NCBI GenBank assembly: GCA_910588885.1
Contig: CAJUSQ010000013.1
Location: 1 to 27,482 of the forward strand
DNA length: 27,482 nucleotides
Direction of reading: 5' to 3'
Source: an uncultured Lachnospiraceae bacterium
GTDB taxonomy: Bacteria > Bacillota > Clostridia > Lachnospirales > Lachnospiraceae
In this document: positions 6,615-14,334 of the stretch, piece after piece
Position numbering within the stretch: the stretch's first letter is position 1
How the letters are laid out: the number at the start of each line of letters is the position of its first letter
The notes under the pieces: model-generated
What the model was told of the DNA's origin: nothing
The model's database searches: none
What the model saw: only the letters and a program-made list of their open reading frames with translations
Position numbers and translations under genes: made by a program

Positions 6615-7502
6615 ATGGATAGAGTAAAAAAAATCATAAATGCTTCTTATGCCTATCGCCGCGGCTACTTCGGAGAGGGAGTGGGTGTGGCCATTATGGA
6701 TACCGGAATTGCGGAGCATGCAGATTTTCGACATAGAGTGGCGGGATTTCGGGATTATATCGGCTACCGGGAAAGACGCTACGATGACAACGGACATGGA
6801 ACCCATGTGGCCGGCATTATCGGCGGCAGCGGCCTGCGCTCCCGGGGACAGTATGCGGGGATTGCCCCGGCCTGCCATTTACTGGCGATAAAGGTGCTGG
6901 ATCAGAAGGGAAACGGTAATACGGAGAGCGTGGTACGGGGGATTCACTGGCTGGTGGAGCATCAGGAGGAGTACTGCATCCGCATAATCAATATTTCCGT
7001 GGGTATGGTGTTAAGCGCCAGAAGCGAAGAGCGGGTCCAGATGCTGAAGGCGGTGGATTATGCCTGGGACAGCGGCATTGTGGTGGTGGCGGCAGCCGGG
7101 AACAACGGGCCCAGGCGTGGCAGCGTTACGATTCCGGGGATCAGCCGGAAGGTAATAACGGTGGGCTGCTTTGACGACGGAAAGGAAGAACTGGGCGGCC
7201 AGGGGCTGAAGCCGGATTATTCCGGCCAGGGGCCCACGGATTCCTGTATTGTAAAGCCGGAGCTGGTGGAGCCGGGGACGAATATTATCAGCTGCTCCCA
7301 CACCGGCGTCCCCTATGCCAGAAAGAGCGGGACGTCCATGGCGGCTCCGATTATCAGCGGGGCCGTAGCGCTGCTCCTTAGCAAATATCCCCGTTTTTCG
7401 CCCAAGGACGTAAAGCTGCGGCTGTATGAGCGGGCAGTGGACCTGGGGCTGCCCAGGCAAAAACAAGGATGGGGAATGGTGGACATTGGAAGATTATTGT
7501 GA
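6615..7502 (+). CDS. S8 family subtilisin-like serine protease, cytosolic type
   Basis: A 295-residue serine protease with the complete Asp/His/Ser triad: Asp29 in VAIMDTGI, His61 in GHGTHVAG and Ser241 in GTSMAAP. The oxyanion Asn is in AAGNNGP. There is no signal peptide or inhibitory prodomain; the catalytic core starts almost at once, as in intracellular subtilisins and short AprX-like proteases, so it probably acts in the cytosol, although export by another route cannot be excluded. The start is ATG 6615 after AAAAGGA (weak, 6603-6609). It stands alone after pnp, 108 bases before the cardiolipin synthase. Its substrate is unknown. Small S8 proteases of this kind are common in Lachnospiraceae, and some clostridial relatives (Csp) act in spore germination, but nothing here supports that role. 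Confidence 0.92.
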   Translation: MDRVKKIINASYAYRRGYFGEGVGVAIMDTGIAEHADFRHRVAGFRDYIGYRERRYDDNGHGTHVAGIIGGSGLRSRGQYAGIAPACHLLAIKVLDQKGNGNTESVVRGIHWLVEHQEEYCIRIINISVGMVLSARSEERVQMLKAVDYAWDSGIVVVAAAGNNGPRRGSVTIPGISRKVITVGCFDDGKEELGGQGLKPDYSGQGPTDSCIVKPELVEPGTNIISCSHTGVPYARKSGTSMAAPIISGAVALLLSKYPRFSPKDVKLRLYERAVDLGLPRQKQGWGMVDIGRLL

Positions 7503-7529
7503 TACATTATAAGTTACAGAAGAAAGGAA

Positions 7530-7592
7530 CCGCTGTCTGTCGGAAGTCTTCCGAAAATTTCTCCGGGATTGCCCGGATGGGACGGACAGCGG
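7530..7592 (+). ncRNA. Compact three-way-junction RNA structure upstream of cls
   Basis: CCGCTGTCTGTC (7530-7541) pairs with GACGGACAGCGG (7581-7592) over 12 bp with one G-U. Within it are two hairpins: GGAA/TTCC with loop GTC (7542-7552) and TCCGGG/CCCGGA with loop ATTG (7562-7577). There is no T-run after it, so it is not a simple terminator. It ends 18 bases before the cls start and could be a regulatory leader; it matches no riboswitch I recognise. Confidence 0.45.
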
Positions 7593-7610
7593 CGGGAAAG
7601 CAGGTGCAGT

Positions 7611-9173
7611 ATGAAGAATCCAAAGGATACGGTAGCGGTGCAGAAGGTAAAGAAGGTACTTTTGGGAAGAGTGCTGGTGGTAGGGCTGGCGGTCCTGATC
7701 CAGTTCTGCTGGATGTTTTTTTTGGTTTACCGATTCAGTATCGAATATTCCTTTATTAATATCTTGTTTCAGGTAGCAGGTACCATAGTGGTGCTTTATA
7801 TCATCAATCAATGGAGCAATCCGGCTTATAAAATTGTCTGGACCTTTGTGATTTTAAGCTTTCCGGTGATGGGTGTGTGTATTTACTATGTGTTCGGCCG
7901 TTCCGTTTTGACGAAAAAGACCCGGGAGGGCATGGAGCGGGTACATCAGGAGCTGAAGGAATTCCTGCCGGATCACAAACACCTGGAAAAAGAGATCTAC
8001 CGGGAAGCCAAGAGCATTGCAAACCAGTCCAAATATATTTCGGACTGGTCGGATTTTCCGGTATATACCAATACCTCCGTAAAATATTATCCCTGCGGGG
8101 AATTGATGTTTCCGGATATGATTGCAGATTTGGAAAAAGCGAAGCACTTTATTTTTCTGGAGTATTTCATCATTGCGGATGGCCTGATGTTTGACAGGAT
8201 TTTAACAATCTTAAAGAAAAAAGTGAAGCAGGGAGTGGATGTCCGGCTGATTTACGATGATTTCGGATGCGTCACTACGCTGCCCAATAATTTTTTCCTG
8301 CAGATGCGGGAGCTGGGGATCAAGTGCGTGGCCTTTAATAAGCTGCGCCCCCTGATGTCCATTATTATGAATAACCGGGATCACCGGAAAATCTTTGTGG
8401 TGGACGGTACGGTGGGCTATACCGGAGGGTTGAACCTGGCGGATGAATACATCAACGAAATTGAGCGGTTCGGCTATTGGAAGGATACCGGGATCCGTCT
8501 GGAAGGGGAAGGGGTCTGGAGCTTTACGGTGATGTTTTTGGAAATGTGGAATTACATCAACCATTCTTCGGAAAATTATGTGGATTACCATCCAAAGCAG
8601 TACCAGAAAAAGCCCTTTGAAGCGGACGGCTATGTGCAGCCCTATGGAGACTCCCCGCTGGACGGTGAGAAGGTGGGGGAAAACGTCTATATGAATATCA
8701 TTGGCCATGCCCGGGATTACGTCTATATTTTCACGCCCTACCTGATCCTGGATAATGAAATGCTGACCTATCTGAGGAATGCGGCCAAGAGCGGCGTGGA
8801 TGTGCGGATTGTAACGCCGGAAATCCCGGATAAGAAACTGGTGTTCTGGATGAGCCAGTCCTATTACCAGAGGCTTCTGGAATGCGGCATCCGCATCTAT
8901 CAGTACCTGCCGGGCTTTATCCACGCCAAGTCCTTTGTCTGCGACGACCGGATTGCGACGGTGGGCAGTATCAATATGGACTACCGCAGCCTCTATCTGC
9001 ATTTTGAATGCGGAGTCTGGATGTACAATTCCAAGGCGGTGCGGAAGGTGAAGGAGGATGCCCTTGACACCTTCGCAAAGTCCAGGGAGATCACCTTGGA
9101 GTTCTGTAAAAAACAGCCCTGGGTCAAGCGGGTAATCCTAAGCGTGCTGCGTTTGGTCGCACCGCTGGTGTAG
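7611..9173 (+). CDS. cls: Cardiolipin synthase, phospholipase D type
   Basis: A 520-residue membrane enzyme predicted to join two phosphatidylglycerol molecules into cardiolipin plus glycerol. Two N-terminal membrane helices (about 20-42 and 47-67) are followed by a PLDc_N-like segment with FPVMGVCIYYVFG. Two HKD (PLD) motifs follow: HRKIFVVDG near residue 262 and HAKSFVCDD near 440, each followed by the conserved Gly-rich stretch (GYTGGLN; GSINMDYRS). Length and layout are those of bacterial ClsA-type enzymes. I chose the ATG at 7611 because it gives a basic N-terminus directly before the first membrane helix and has AGGTG at 7602-7606; an upstream ATG at 7569 lies inside the structured leader. 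Its 3' end converges on dacA with no clear intrinsic terminator between them. Confidence 0.95.
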   Translation: MKNPKDTVAVQKVKKVLLGRVLVVGLAVLIQFCWMFFLVYRFSIEYSFINILFQVAGTIVVLYIINQWSNPAYKIVWTFVILSFPVMGVCIYYVFGRSVLTKKTREGMERVHQELKEFLPDHKHLEKEIYREAKSIANQSKYISDWSDFPVYTNTSVKYYPCGELMFPDMIADLEKAKHFIFLEYFIIADGLMFDRILTILKKKVKQGVDVRLIYDDFGCVTTLPNNFFLQMRELGIKCVAFNKLRPLMSIIMNNRDHRKIFVVDGTVGYTGGLNLADEYINEIERFGYWKDTGIRLEGEGVWSFTVMFLEMWNYINHSSENYVDYHPKQYQKKPFEADGYVQPYGDSPLDGEKVGENVYMNIIGHARDYVYIFTPYLILDNEMLTYLRNAAKSGVDVRIVTPEIPDKKLVFWMSQSYYQRLLECGIRIYQYLPGFIHAKSFVCDDRIATVGSINMDYRSLYLHFECGVWMYNSKAVRKVKEDALDTFAKSREITLEFCKKQPWVKRVILSVLRLVAPLV

Positions 9174-9200
9174 GAGGAAGCGCCGTTGGGCCGGACGGTT

Positions 9201-9330
9201 GATTTGGCTGCCCGACCGATCAGGTTGTCGATTTGGCTGCCCGACCGATCAGGTTGTCGGTTTGGCTGCCCATCCGACCCGGCTGTGGGTCTGGCCTTGC
9301 CCTCCGGTTGTGGGTCTGGCCTTGCGCCGG
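9201..9330. repeat. Decaying 29-bp tandem repeat between convergent genes
   Basis: Units at 9201-9229 and 9230-9258 are identical (GATTTGGCTGCCCGACCGAT and nine further bases). A third, 9259-9287, is diverged but still 29 long; a fourth, 9288-9312, is shortened to 25; and a partial fifth begins at 9313 (GGTCTGGCCTTG shared with the fourth). The gradient from identical to degenerate copies suggests growth from the left end. It fills the space between the stops of cls (9173) and dacA (9339). Because 29 is not a multiple of three, all frames are read through, which creates spurious open frames. Confidence 0.9.
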
Positions 9331-9336
9331 GAAGGG

Positions 9337-10620
9337 TTAGGGCAGCAGAAAACCCAGCATCCGCAGGAAATAATCTTTAAAATGAGCTTCCGCAACGGAT
9401 TCCTGAAACAGGATGTTGACGCTGCCGATTTCTGCGCCGTTTAATTTATACACGGCTTTTCCGGCCGGGTCTGATTTCCGGACGGGGGCCGCCACGGTTT
9501 CCGGAAGCTGGATCTCCTTTGTAACGGCGCTAAGGTCTGCCCCGGTCACGTCCAGGTAGCCGAAGCTGTTTTCGTACTGCAGCGGGACCGTGTCGGCAAC
9601 CCCTCCGGTTACGTTTAGGGAGGGAAGCTCCTCGTCGTTTTCATCCTGATAGACCTGGCATTTGCCGAACCCATAATTCAAAAGGCTGGTGGCGTCTGCA
9701 AAACGGACCTTGTAATCCGGGGCGGCCATGATGACGGCAATGAGCTTCAGGCCGTTTTTTTCGGCGGTAGCGGAAACACAGTATTTTGCCAGGGAAGTGG
9801 AACCGGTTTTCAGCCCGGTGGCGTATTCGTACTGACGGATGAGCTTGTTGGTGTTGGTTAAGCCGAATTCGCTGGAGCCTTTTCGGGTGACATGGGTGAT
9901 GTTTTCCATCCAAATCGTACAGTAATTATGTATTTGGGGGTAACGGGTAATCAACTCCCGGGACATCAGGGCCACATCGTAGGCCGTTGTTACATGGCCG
10001 TCGGTGTCCAGGCCGCAGCAGTTGACGAAATTGGTATTGTCCATGCCAAGCTCCTTGGCTCTCTTGTTCATTTGAGCCACAAACTCCTGTTCGCTTCCCC
10101 AGATGAATTCGGCCATGGCCACGCAGGCGTCATTGGCGCTTGCCACAGAGATACATTTGATCATGGTATCCACGGTCTGGGTTTCCCCGGGCTCTAAAAA
10201 TACCTGGGAACCGCCCATGCTGGCGGCATATTCGGAAACGGTCACCGTGTCTTCCAGATGAATGGAGCCTTTCTCCAGGGCATCGAAGATCAGGATTAAA
10301 GTCATGATTTTTGTAATGCTGGCTGGCGGGAGCTGGGTGTGGGCATCTTTTTCATAGACGACCGTCCCGGTGGACGCTTCCATCAAAAGGGCGCTGGGGG
10401 CGGTAACCGTCACGCCATCGGCCGGAGGCGCCGGTTCCTCCATGAGAACCGTGTCGGAAGCGGAAAGCGCCGCATCGGCGGAGGGCGTCGGTTCCTCCAT
10501 GAAAATGATGTTGGAAGCGGAAAGCGCCGCTGCACCGGTCAGGGCCGGGGGAATCTTATGGGAAACCGGCCCGAACGAAAGCAGGCTTGCGGAGAGTATA
10601 AGAGATAAGAAACGATACAT
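9337..10620 (-). CDS. D-alanyl-D-alanine carboxypeptidase (DacA/DacF type, low-molecular-weight PBP)
   Basis: A 427-residue exported serine DD-carboxypeptidase that removes the terminal D-Ala from peptidoglycan stems. The N-terminal signal peptide (about 1-25) is followed by a low-complexity linker, the S11 peptidase domain (about 70-325) and a C-terminal PBP5-like beta domain (about 335-425). The active site is complete: Ser101 and Lys104 in SITK, Ser161-Ala-Asn163, and Lys271-Thr-Gly. The C-terminus HFKDYFLRMLGFLLP may be a short membrane anchor. The start is set by GGAGG (10627-10631 on this strand), seven bases from the ATG. Residues 31-49 and 50-68 are a 19-residue direct duplication that echoes the first strand of the catalytic domain (SALLMEASTG). 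It is divergent from the metallophosphoesterase gene. Confidence 0.95.
   Translation of the reverse strand: MYRFLSLILSASLLSFGPVSHKIPPALTGAAALSASNIIFMEEPTPSADAALSASDTVLMEEPAPPADGVTVTAPSALLMEASTGTVVYEKDAHTQLPPASITKIMTLILIFDALEKGSIHLEDTVTVSEYAASMGGSQVFLEPGETQTVDTMIKCISVASANDACVAMAEFIWGSEQEFVAQMNKRAKELGMDNTNFVNCCGLDTDGHVTTAYDVALMSRELITRYPQIHNYCTIWMENITHVTRKGSSEFGLTNTNKLIRQYEYATGLKTGSTSLAKYCVSATAEKNGLKLIAVIMAAPDYKVRFADATSLLNYGFGKCQVYQDENDEELPSLNVTGGVADTVPLQYENSFGYLDVTGADLSAVTKEIQLPETVAAPVRKSDPAGKAVYKLNGAEIGSVNILFQESVAEAHFKDYFLRMLGFLLP
10417..10530 (-). repeat. 57-bp in-frame tandem duplication inside dacA
   Basis: Two adjacent 57-base copies encode AALSAS-x4-MEEP-x-P-x-AD (residues 31-49 and 50-68). 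A third, degenerate version (residues 69-85) merges into the conserved catalytic domain. They lengthen the linker between signal peptide and enzyme. Confidence 0.85.
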
Positions 10621-10641
10621 ATTAAACCTCCAAAGGGTTTC

Positions 10642-10669
10642 TTTATATTTTAATCCCCAATTGGGTAAA
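10642..10669 (-). promoter_or_regulatory. Predicted dacA promoter
   Basis: On the minus strand, TTTACC (10664-10669) and TATAAA (10642-10647) are separated by 16 bases and lie about 22 bases before the dacA start. The 73-base region to the metallophosphoesterase also holds a plus-strand TAAAAT (10666-10671) with no good -35, so both divergent promoters would overlap. Confidence 0.5.
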
Positions 10670-10693
10670 ATATGCTAAAAAAGGATAGATGAT

Positions 10694-11572
10694 ATGATTT
10701 GGATTGCTGGGATGTTTGCCGGGATAGCAGGATGCTACGCCCTGTGGCAGTATTGGGAATTGAAAAAGTTCGGGGTTACCTGCTATGAGGTCCCAACGGG
10801 GAAGCTAAAGGAAGAACATCAGTTTGTAGTGCTTGCAGATTTGCATGGATTTACTTACGGAAAAGATAACGTCAGGCTGATTTCCGAAATTCGGGATTTA
10901 AAGCCCCAGTTCATTTTAATTGCAGGGGACCTGATTGTTTCAAAGTATCCGGACAGCTATGCCCGGGCCTTAAATACTCTGAAACAGCTTGCGGCCCTTG
11001 CCCCGGTTTATTATGCTTTCGGAAACCATGAGAGCCGGGCAGCCAAACGGCGGGTTTACGTTTCCCATGAATTCCGGAAATATTTGCAGGAGGCGGAAAA
11101 GCTAGGGATTTGCTTTTTGCGGAATGAAAACCGCAAAGTGCGGATCGGAGAAGACGATTTGTATTTTGCGGGACTGGAGCTAAGCCTTGATTACTATCTT
11201 AGAACAGATGTTCCGATGAATGACCGCTGTATCCCGGGGCTTTTGGGGAAAGCAGCGGAGGGCTTTCAGCTGCTGCTGGCCCATAACCCGGCGTATAGTG
11301 AAAGGTATGCCGCCTGGGGGGCAGATCTGACCTTTTGCGGCCATAACCATGGAGGGCTGATACGGCTTCCGGGGATCGGAAGCGTAATTTCCCCCCAGCT
11401 TACCCTGTTTCCCAAATACAACGACGGCTGTCATGAGATTGGAGGAAAACGGGTGATTATCAGCCGGGGGCTGGGCACCCATACCTTCCATATCCGGATT
11501 TTCAACCGGGCGGAACTGGTTTCCGTAAAACTGCTGCCGAATGTTCTTGAAAAACAAGGCGGAAACGAGTAA
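10694..11572 (+). CDS. Membrane-anchored metallophosphoesterase (YkuE/YaeI-like)
   Basis: A 292-residue calcineurin-like phosphoesterase with an N-terminal membrane anchor (residues 2-20). The metal-binding motifs are in order: DLHG (Asp49, His51), GDL (Asp79), GNHES (Asn111, His112), LLLAHNP and CGHNHGG. The family hydrolyses phosphoesters with two metal ions; YkuE- and YaeI-type members have been linked to nucleotide-lipid or membrane substrates, so the true substrate here is unknown. The start is ATG 10694 after AAAAGGAT (10678-10685). It is divergent from dacA and probably begins an operon with scpA and scpB (43 bases to scpA, no terminator). Confidence 0.9.
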   Translation: MIWIAGMFAGIAGCYALWQYWELKKFGVTCYEVPTGKLKEEHQFVVLADLHGFTYGKDNVRLISEIRDLKPQFILIAGDLIVSKYPDSYARALNTLKQLAALAPVYYAFGNHESRAAKRRVYVSHEFRKYLQEAEKLGICFLRNENRKVRIGEDDLYFAGLELSLDYYLRTDVPMNDRCIPGLLGKAAEGFQLLLAHNPAYSERYAAWGADLTFCGHNHGGLIRLPGIGSVISPQLTLFPKYNDGCHEIGGKRVIISRGLGTHTFHIRIFNRAELVSVKLLPNVLEKQGGNE

Positions 11573-11615
11573 AATGAAATAAGGCCGGGAAGCCCGGAAC
11601 AGATAGGTGGAGGAT

Positions 11616-12371
11616 ATGAATTTAGATTTAAAAGTGAAACTGCAGGTGTTTGAAGGGCCTTTGGATTTGCTTTTGCACCTTTTGGAAAAGAATAAAGTAA
11701 ATATTTACGATATTCCGATTGTGGAGATTACCAATCAATATTTGGAGTATATCGGCGAAATGAAACGGCAGGATCTGAATATTATGAGTGAATTCCTGGT
11801 GATGGCCGCAACCTTGATTGATATCAAATCCCGGATGCTTCTGCCTGCCGAGGAAAAGGACGAGGAAGAAGAGGATCCCCGGGCAGAGCTGGTGCAGAAG
11901 CTTCTGGAATACAAAATGTACAAGTGCATTTCTTATGAGCTGCGGGACCGGCAGGTAGACGCCCAGCGCGTCCTTTTTAAAATGCCTACGATTCCAAAAG
12001 AAGTGCTGGAATATGAGGAGCCGGTGGATTTAAAGGAGCTGATTTCAGACCTAACCCTTTCCCGGCTGAACATGATCTTTAAGTCCATTATGAAAAAACA
12101 GGTGGACAAGATCGATCCGGTCCGTTCCAAATTCGGGAAGATTGAGAAAGAAGAAGTATCCCTGGAGGAAAAAATGACTTACGTGGAGGAGTACGCGAAG
12201 CAGCACCGTGCCTTTAGCTTCCGGGCGCTGCTGATGGCCCAAAGCAGTAAAATGGAAGTGATCGTTACTTTTTTGGCAATCCTGGAGCTGATGAAGGTGG
12301 GGAAAATCGGGATTTCCCAGGAATTTATTTTCGACGATATTCAGATTACCTTCCGGGAGGCAGCGGCGTGA
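11616..12371 (+). CDS. scpA: Segregation and condensation protein A
   Basis: A kleisin of 251 residues that links SMC and ScpB into the condensin complex needed for chromosome organisation and segregation. The N-terminal domain has the strongly conserved FEGPLDLLLHLLEKNKVNIYDIPI region, which binds the SMC neck; an acidic loop (EEKDEEEEDP) follows; the C-terminal winged helix ends with FLAILELMKVGKIGISQ. I chose ATG 11616, two to five bases after the AGGTGGAGG sequence (11605-11613), since homologues begin just before VKLQVFEGP; a GTG at 11607 inside that site would add three residues. scpB starts 34 bases after the stop. Confidence 0.96.
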   Translation: MNLDLKVKLQVFEGPLDLLLHLLEKNKVNIYDIPIVEITNQYLEYIGEMKRQDLNIMSEFLVMAATLIDIKSRMLLPAEEKDEEEEDPRAELVQKLLEYKMYKCISYELRDRQVDAQRVLFKMPTIPKEVLEYEEPVDLKELISDLTLSRLNMIFKSIMKKQVDKIDPVRSKFGKIEKEEVSLEEKMTYVEEYAKQHRAFSFRALLMAQSSKMEVIVTFLAILELMKVGKIGISQEFIFDDIQITFREAAA

Positions 12372-12405
12372 CCCAAGGCGTATTACATAGAGACGGAGTT
12401 TTATC

Positions 12406-12978
12406 ATGACAGAAAAACGAAAATATCAGGCGGCGATTGAAGCGATTTTGTTTACCATGGGGGAGTCAGTGGAAGCAGCCAAGCTGGCAGCCGCTTTGGA
12501 GGTGACGGAGGAGGATGTCTGCCGTCTGGTACACGATATGATGGAGCAGTATGAGCGGGAGGAGCGGGGCATCCAGATCATAGAACTGGAGGGAGCGTTT
12601 CAGCTTTGCACCAAGCCGGAGCTGTATGATTACCTGATCCGGGTGGCAAAGCAGCCCAAGCGCCATGTATTGACGGATGTTTTGCTGGAAACCTTGTCAA
12701 TTATCGCCTATAAGCAGCCGATTACGAAGCTGGAGATCGAGAAGATCCGGGGTGTTTCCAGTGACCATGCGGTGAATAAGCTGATCGAATATCATTTGGT
12801 ATGTGAGCTGGGACGGCTGGATGCGCCGGGGCGCCCGCTGCTTTTTGGAACCACGGAGGATTTTTTAAGAAGCTTCGGCGTCCAGTCGGTAGAGGAGCTT
12901 CCGGTTCTGGATGCGGATCAGCTGGAGGAATTTAAGCAGCAGGCCGAAGAAGAAATGCAGCTGAAGCTGGATATTTAG
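12406..12978 (+). CDS. scpB: Segregation and condensation protein B
   Basis: A 190-residue protein with two winged-helix domains that dimerises and binds ScpA in the SMC condensin complex. The conserved pattern AAIEAILFTMGE, QLCTKPELY, LSIIAYKQPITKLEIEKIRGV and GRLDAPGRPLLFGTTEDFL is intact, and an acidic, glutamine-rich tail follows. The start at ATG 12406 has a weak GGAG (12396-12399), so translation may depend partly on coupling to scpA. The pair order and spacing are typical of Firmicutes. Confidence 0.97.
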   Translation: MTEKRKYQAAIEAILFTMGESVEAAKLAAALEVTEEDVCRLVHDMMEQYEREERGIQIIELEGAFQLCTKPELYDYLIRVAKQPKRHVLTDVLLETLSIIAYKQPITKLEIEKIRGVSSDHAVNKLIEYHLVCELGRLDAPGRPLLFGTTEDFLRSFGVQSVEELPVLDADQLEEFKQQAEEEMQLKLDI

Positions 12979-12983
12979 CAGAA

Positions 12984-13077
12984 ATCGAACATGTGTTTGT
13001 ATAGATGGAGCTAAAAAGAGGAAAACGATCGAATATATGTTGGTATAAAAGAAGCCAAAAAGAGGAAAACAATCGAA
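12984..13077. repeat. 44-bp tandem duplication upstream of the MCP-like gene
   Basis: Units 12984-13027 and 13028-13071 match at 36 of 44 positions, and ATCGAA begins a third partial copy at 13072. The best conserved part is AAAAAGAGGAAAAC followed by the shared ATCGAA. Copies carry TATAGAT and TATAAAA at the same position, but no matching -35 was found. Confidence 0.8.
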
Positions 13078-13113
13078 ACAAAAGGAAAAGCAGGAAAAGA
13101 AAGGATGGGAGCC

Positions 13114-13950
13114 ATGGGAAGCAGAACGATAGAAAGTCTGGAAATTGCATTGCCGTTGATGAAGGAGATTACGGGGAAGGATATGCAGATTTCCCTGTGT
13201 GACAGAACCAGGGTCATCAACGTATGGCAGGGAAAGCATTTCACGATGCCCTCCGCATTGCCCGGCGTAGACCTGGATTGGAATAATCCGGCCCACCGAA
13301 ATATGTTGGAGGCTATGGAAAAGGGCGTCCAGGATGTGAGTATCTTACCGAAGGAAATGTTCGGCATTCCCATTAAGGGCATTTTGACCCCGATCTATGA
13401 AGGCGGAGAGGTGGTCGGTGTGGTGGCCTGTGCCTTTTCGCTGGAGCAGCAGGAGAAAGTAAACGAATCCATTTCAACCCTGGATTCCAACCTGCAGCAG
13501 TCCAGGGATAATGTGGGAGAGATTGCCGAGGAAGCCGCCCGTCTGGCAGAAAAGCTGGGAAATATCCAGCAGATTTTTGACCAGGTAAAGGATGAGGTGG
13601 CAACGGCCTCCGGTATGGTAAAAGCAATCCAGGGCAACGCCTCCCGCTCCAATATCCTTGCGTTGAATGCTTCGATTGAAGCGGCCCGGGCCGGAGAAGC
13701 CGGAAGGGGCTTTGCGGTTGTGGCCGGGGAAATGGGCAAGCTGGCCCAGGTCAGCGGCAGTTCGGCGAAAGAGATCAGCCAGTCTCTGCTTGGAATTACC
13801 GGGGCTTTTGAAAAAGTGACGGAGGCCGTGGAGGATGCCAGCAATGTGGCCGGCATCCAGGTGGCTACAACCGGGAAAATTACGGCAGCCCTTTCGGATA
13901 TTTCCAGTTCTGCCGCCCGGCTGGGAGAATTTGTGAAAGAATCGGATTAG
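13114..13950 (+). CDS. Soluble MCP-like signalling protein (truncated chemoreceptor type)
   Basis: A 278-residue protein with the tip of a methyl-accepting chemotaxis protein hairpin (SNILALNASIEAARAGEAGR, about residues 179-198, then GFAVVAGEMGKLA). The tip is where receptors contact CheA and CheW. It has no signal peptide, membrane segment or HAMP domain. The first 110 residues are a small sensory-like domain (IPIKGILTPIYEGGEVVGVVACAFS, PAS/Cache-like), then coiled coil. The signalling bundle is much shorter than in standard receptors and lacks most methylation helices. I prefer ATG 13114 with AAGGA at 13100-13104; ATG 13105 overlaps that site. Similar short soluble MCPs occur in Lachnospiraceae, some of them in non-motile strains. 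Whether it signals to chemotaxis or another pathway is unknown. Confidence 0.85.
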   Translation: MGSRTIESLEIALPLMKEITGKDMQISLCDRTRVINVWQGKHFTMPSALPGVDLDWNNPAHRNMLEAMEKGVQDVSILPKEMFGIPIKGILTPIYEGGEVVGVVACAFSLEQQEKVNESISTLDSNLQQSRDNVGEIAEEAARLAEKLGNIQQIFDQVKDEVATASGMVKAIQGNASRSNILALNASIEAARAGEAGRGFAVVAGEMGKLAQVSGSSAKEISQSLLGITGAFEKVTEAVEDASNVAGIQVATTGKITAALSDISSSAARLGEFVKESD

Positions 13951-13963
13951 AGAAAAGGAACGG

Positions 13964-14028
13964 ATGCTTCGGGCAGTTTCCGAATCACGGGATGTTTTGG
14001 TGGTTTGGAATCCCCGGGGCATTTTTTT
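13964..14028 (+). terminator. Probable terminator after the MCP-like gene
   Basis: ATGCTTCGGG (13964-13973) can pair with CCCGGGGCAT (14013-14022) using two G-T pairs, and six further T residues follow (14023-14028). The loop is long (39 bases) but contains further pairing (GGGAT/ATCCC). Confidence 0.5.
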
Positions 14029-14092
14029 GTTGGAAAAAGGAATGGAAAAAGGTTGAAATACAGCAAAAGCAGCGGCGGAAATGTGGATTATG

Positions 14093-14121
14093 CAGAAAAA
14101 ACTCCCTGTAACCAAGGAGTT
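14093..14121 (-). terminator. Intrinsic terminator of the tRNA-Gly gene
   Basis: Read on the minus strand, AACTCC (14121-14116) pairs with GGAGTT (14105-14100) and is followed by T residues. It begins seven bases after the tRNA 3' end. Confidence 0.85.
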
Positions 14122-14127
14122 GAAAAG

Positions 14128-14198
14128 AGCAGGCAAGGGGAATCGAACCCCCCTCCCAAGCTTGGGAAGCTTGTATTCTACCGATGAACTATGCCTGC
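14128..14198 (-). tRNA. tRNA-Gly (anticodon CCC)
   Basis: A 71-base cloverleaf on the minus strand. The acceptor stem GCAGGCA pairs with TGCCTGC and the discriminator is T, typical of tRNA-Gly. The anticodon arm CAAGC-TTCCCAA-GCTTG gives anticodon CCC, reading GGG. The T arm GGGGG-TTCGATT-CCCCT is intact with a G-T pair. CCA is not encoded. It has its own promoter and terminator, and lies antisense between the MCP-like gene and the S1 protein gene. Confidence 0.95.
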
Positions 14199-14238
14199 AG
14201 ATCGGGTAATGATTCGTTACGAACCACCGACTTTCTTT

Positions 14239-14266
14239 ATTATAACACATTTTCTAAAATATGCAA
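14239..14266 (-). promoter_or_regulatory. Promoter of the tRNA-Gly gene
   Basis: On the minus strand, -35 TTGCAT (14261-14266) and -10 TATAAT (14239-14244) are separated by 16 bases. The start would be about 35 bases before the mature tRNA 5' end. Confidence 0.75.
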
Positions 14267-14334
14267 GAGAAAACTTGTAAAAATTTTCTGCCTATGATAA
14301 AGTGTTAGAAAGAGCTGTAAAGGAGATGAATTCA

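Noticed and set aside
9186..9444. Two short plus-strand frames rich in Cys, Gly and Arg
   Set aside because: They are translations of the 29-bp tandem repeat, which leaves all frames open, and run into the antisense of dacA.
14005..14187. Small plus-strand frame over the tRNA region
   Set aside because: It reads through a terminator and the antisense of tRNA-Gly; no ribosome site.
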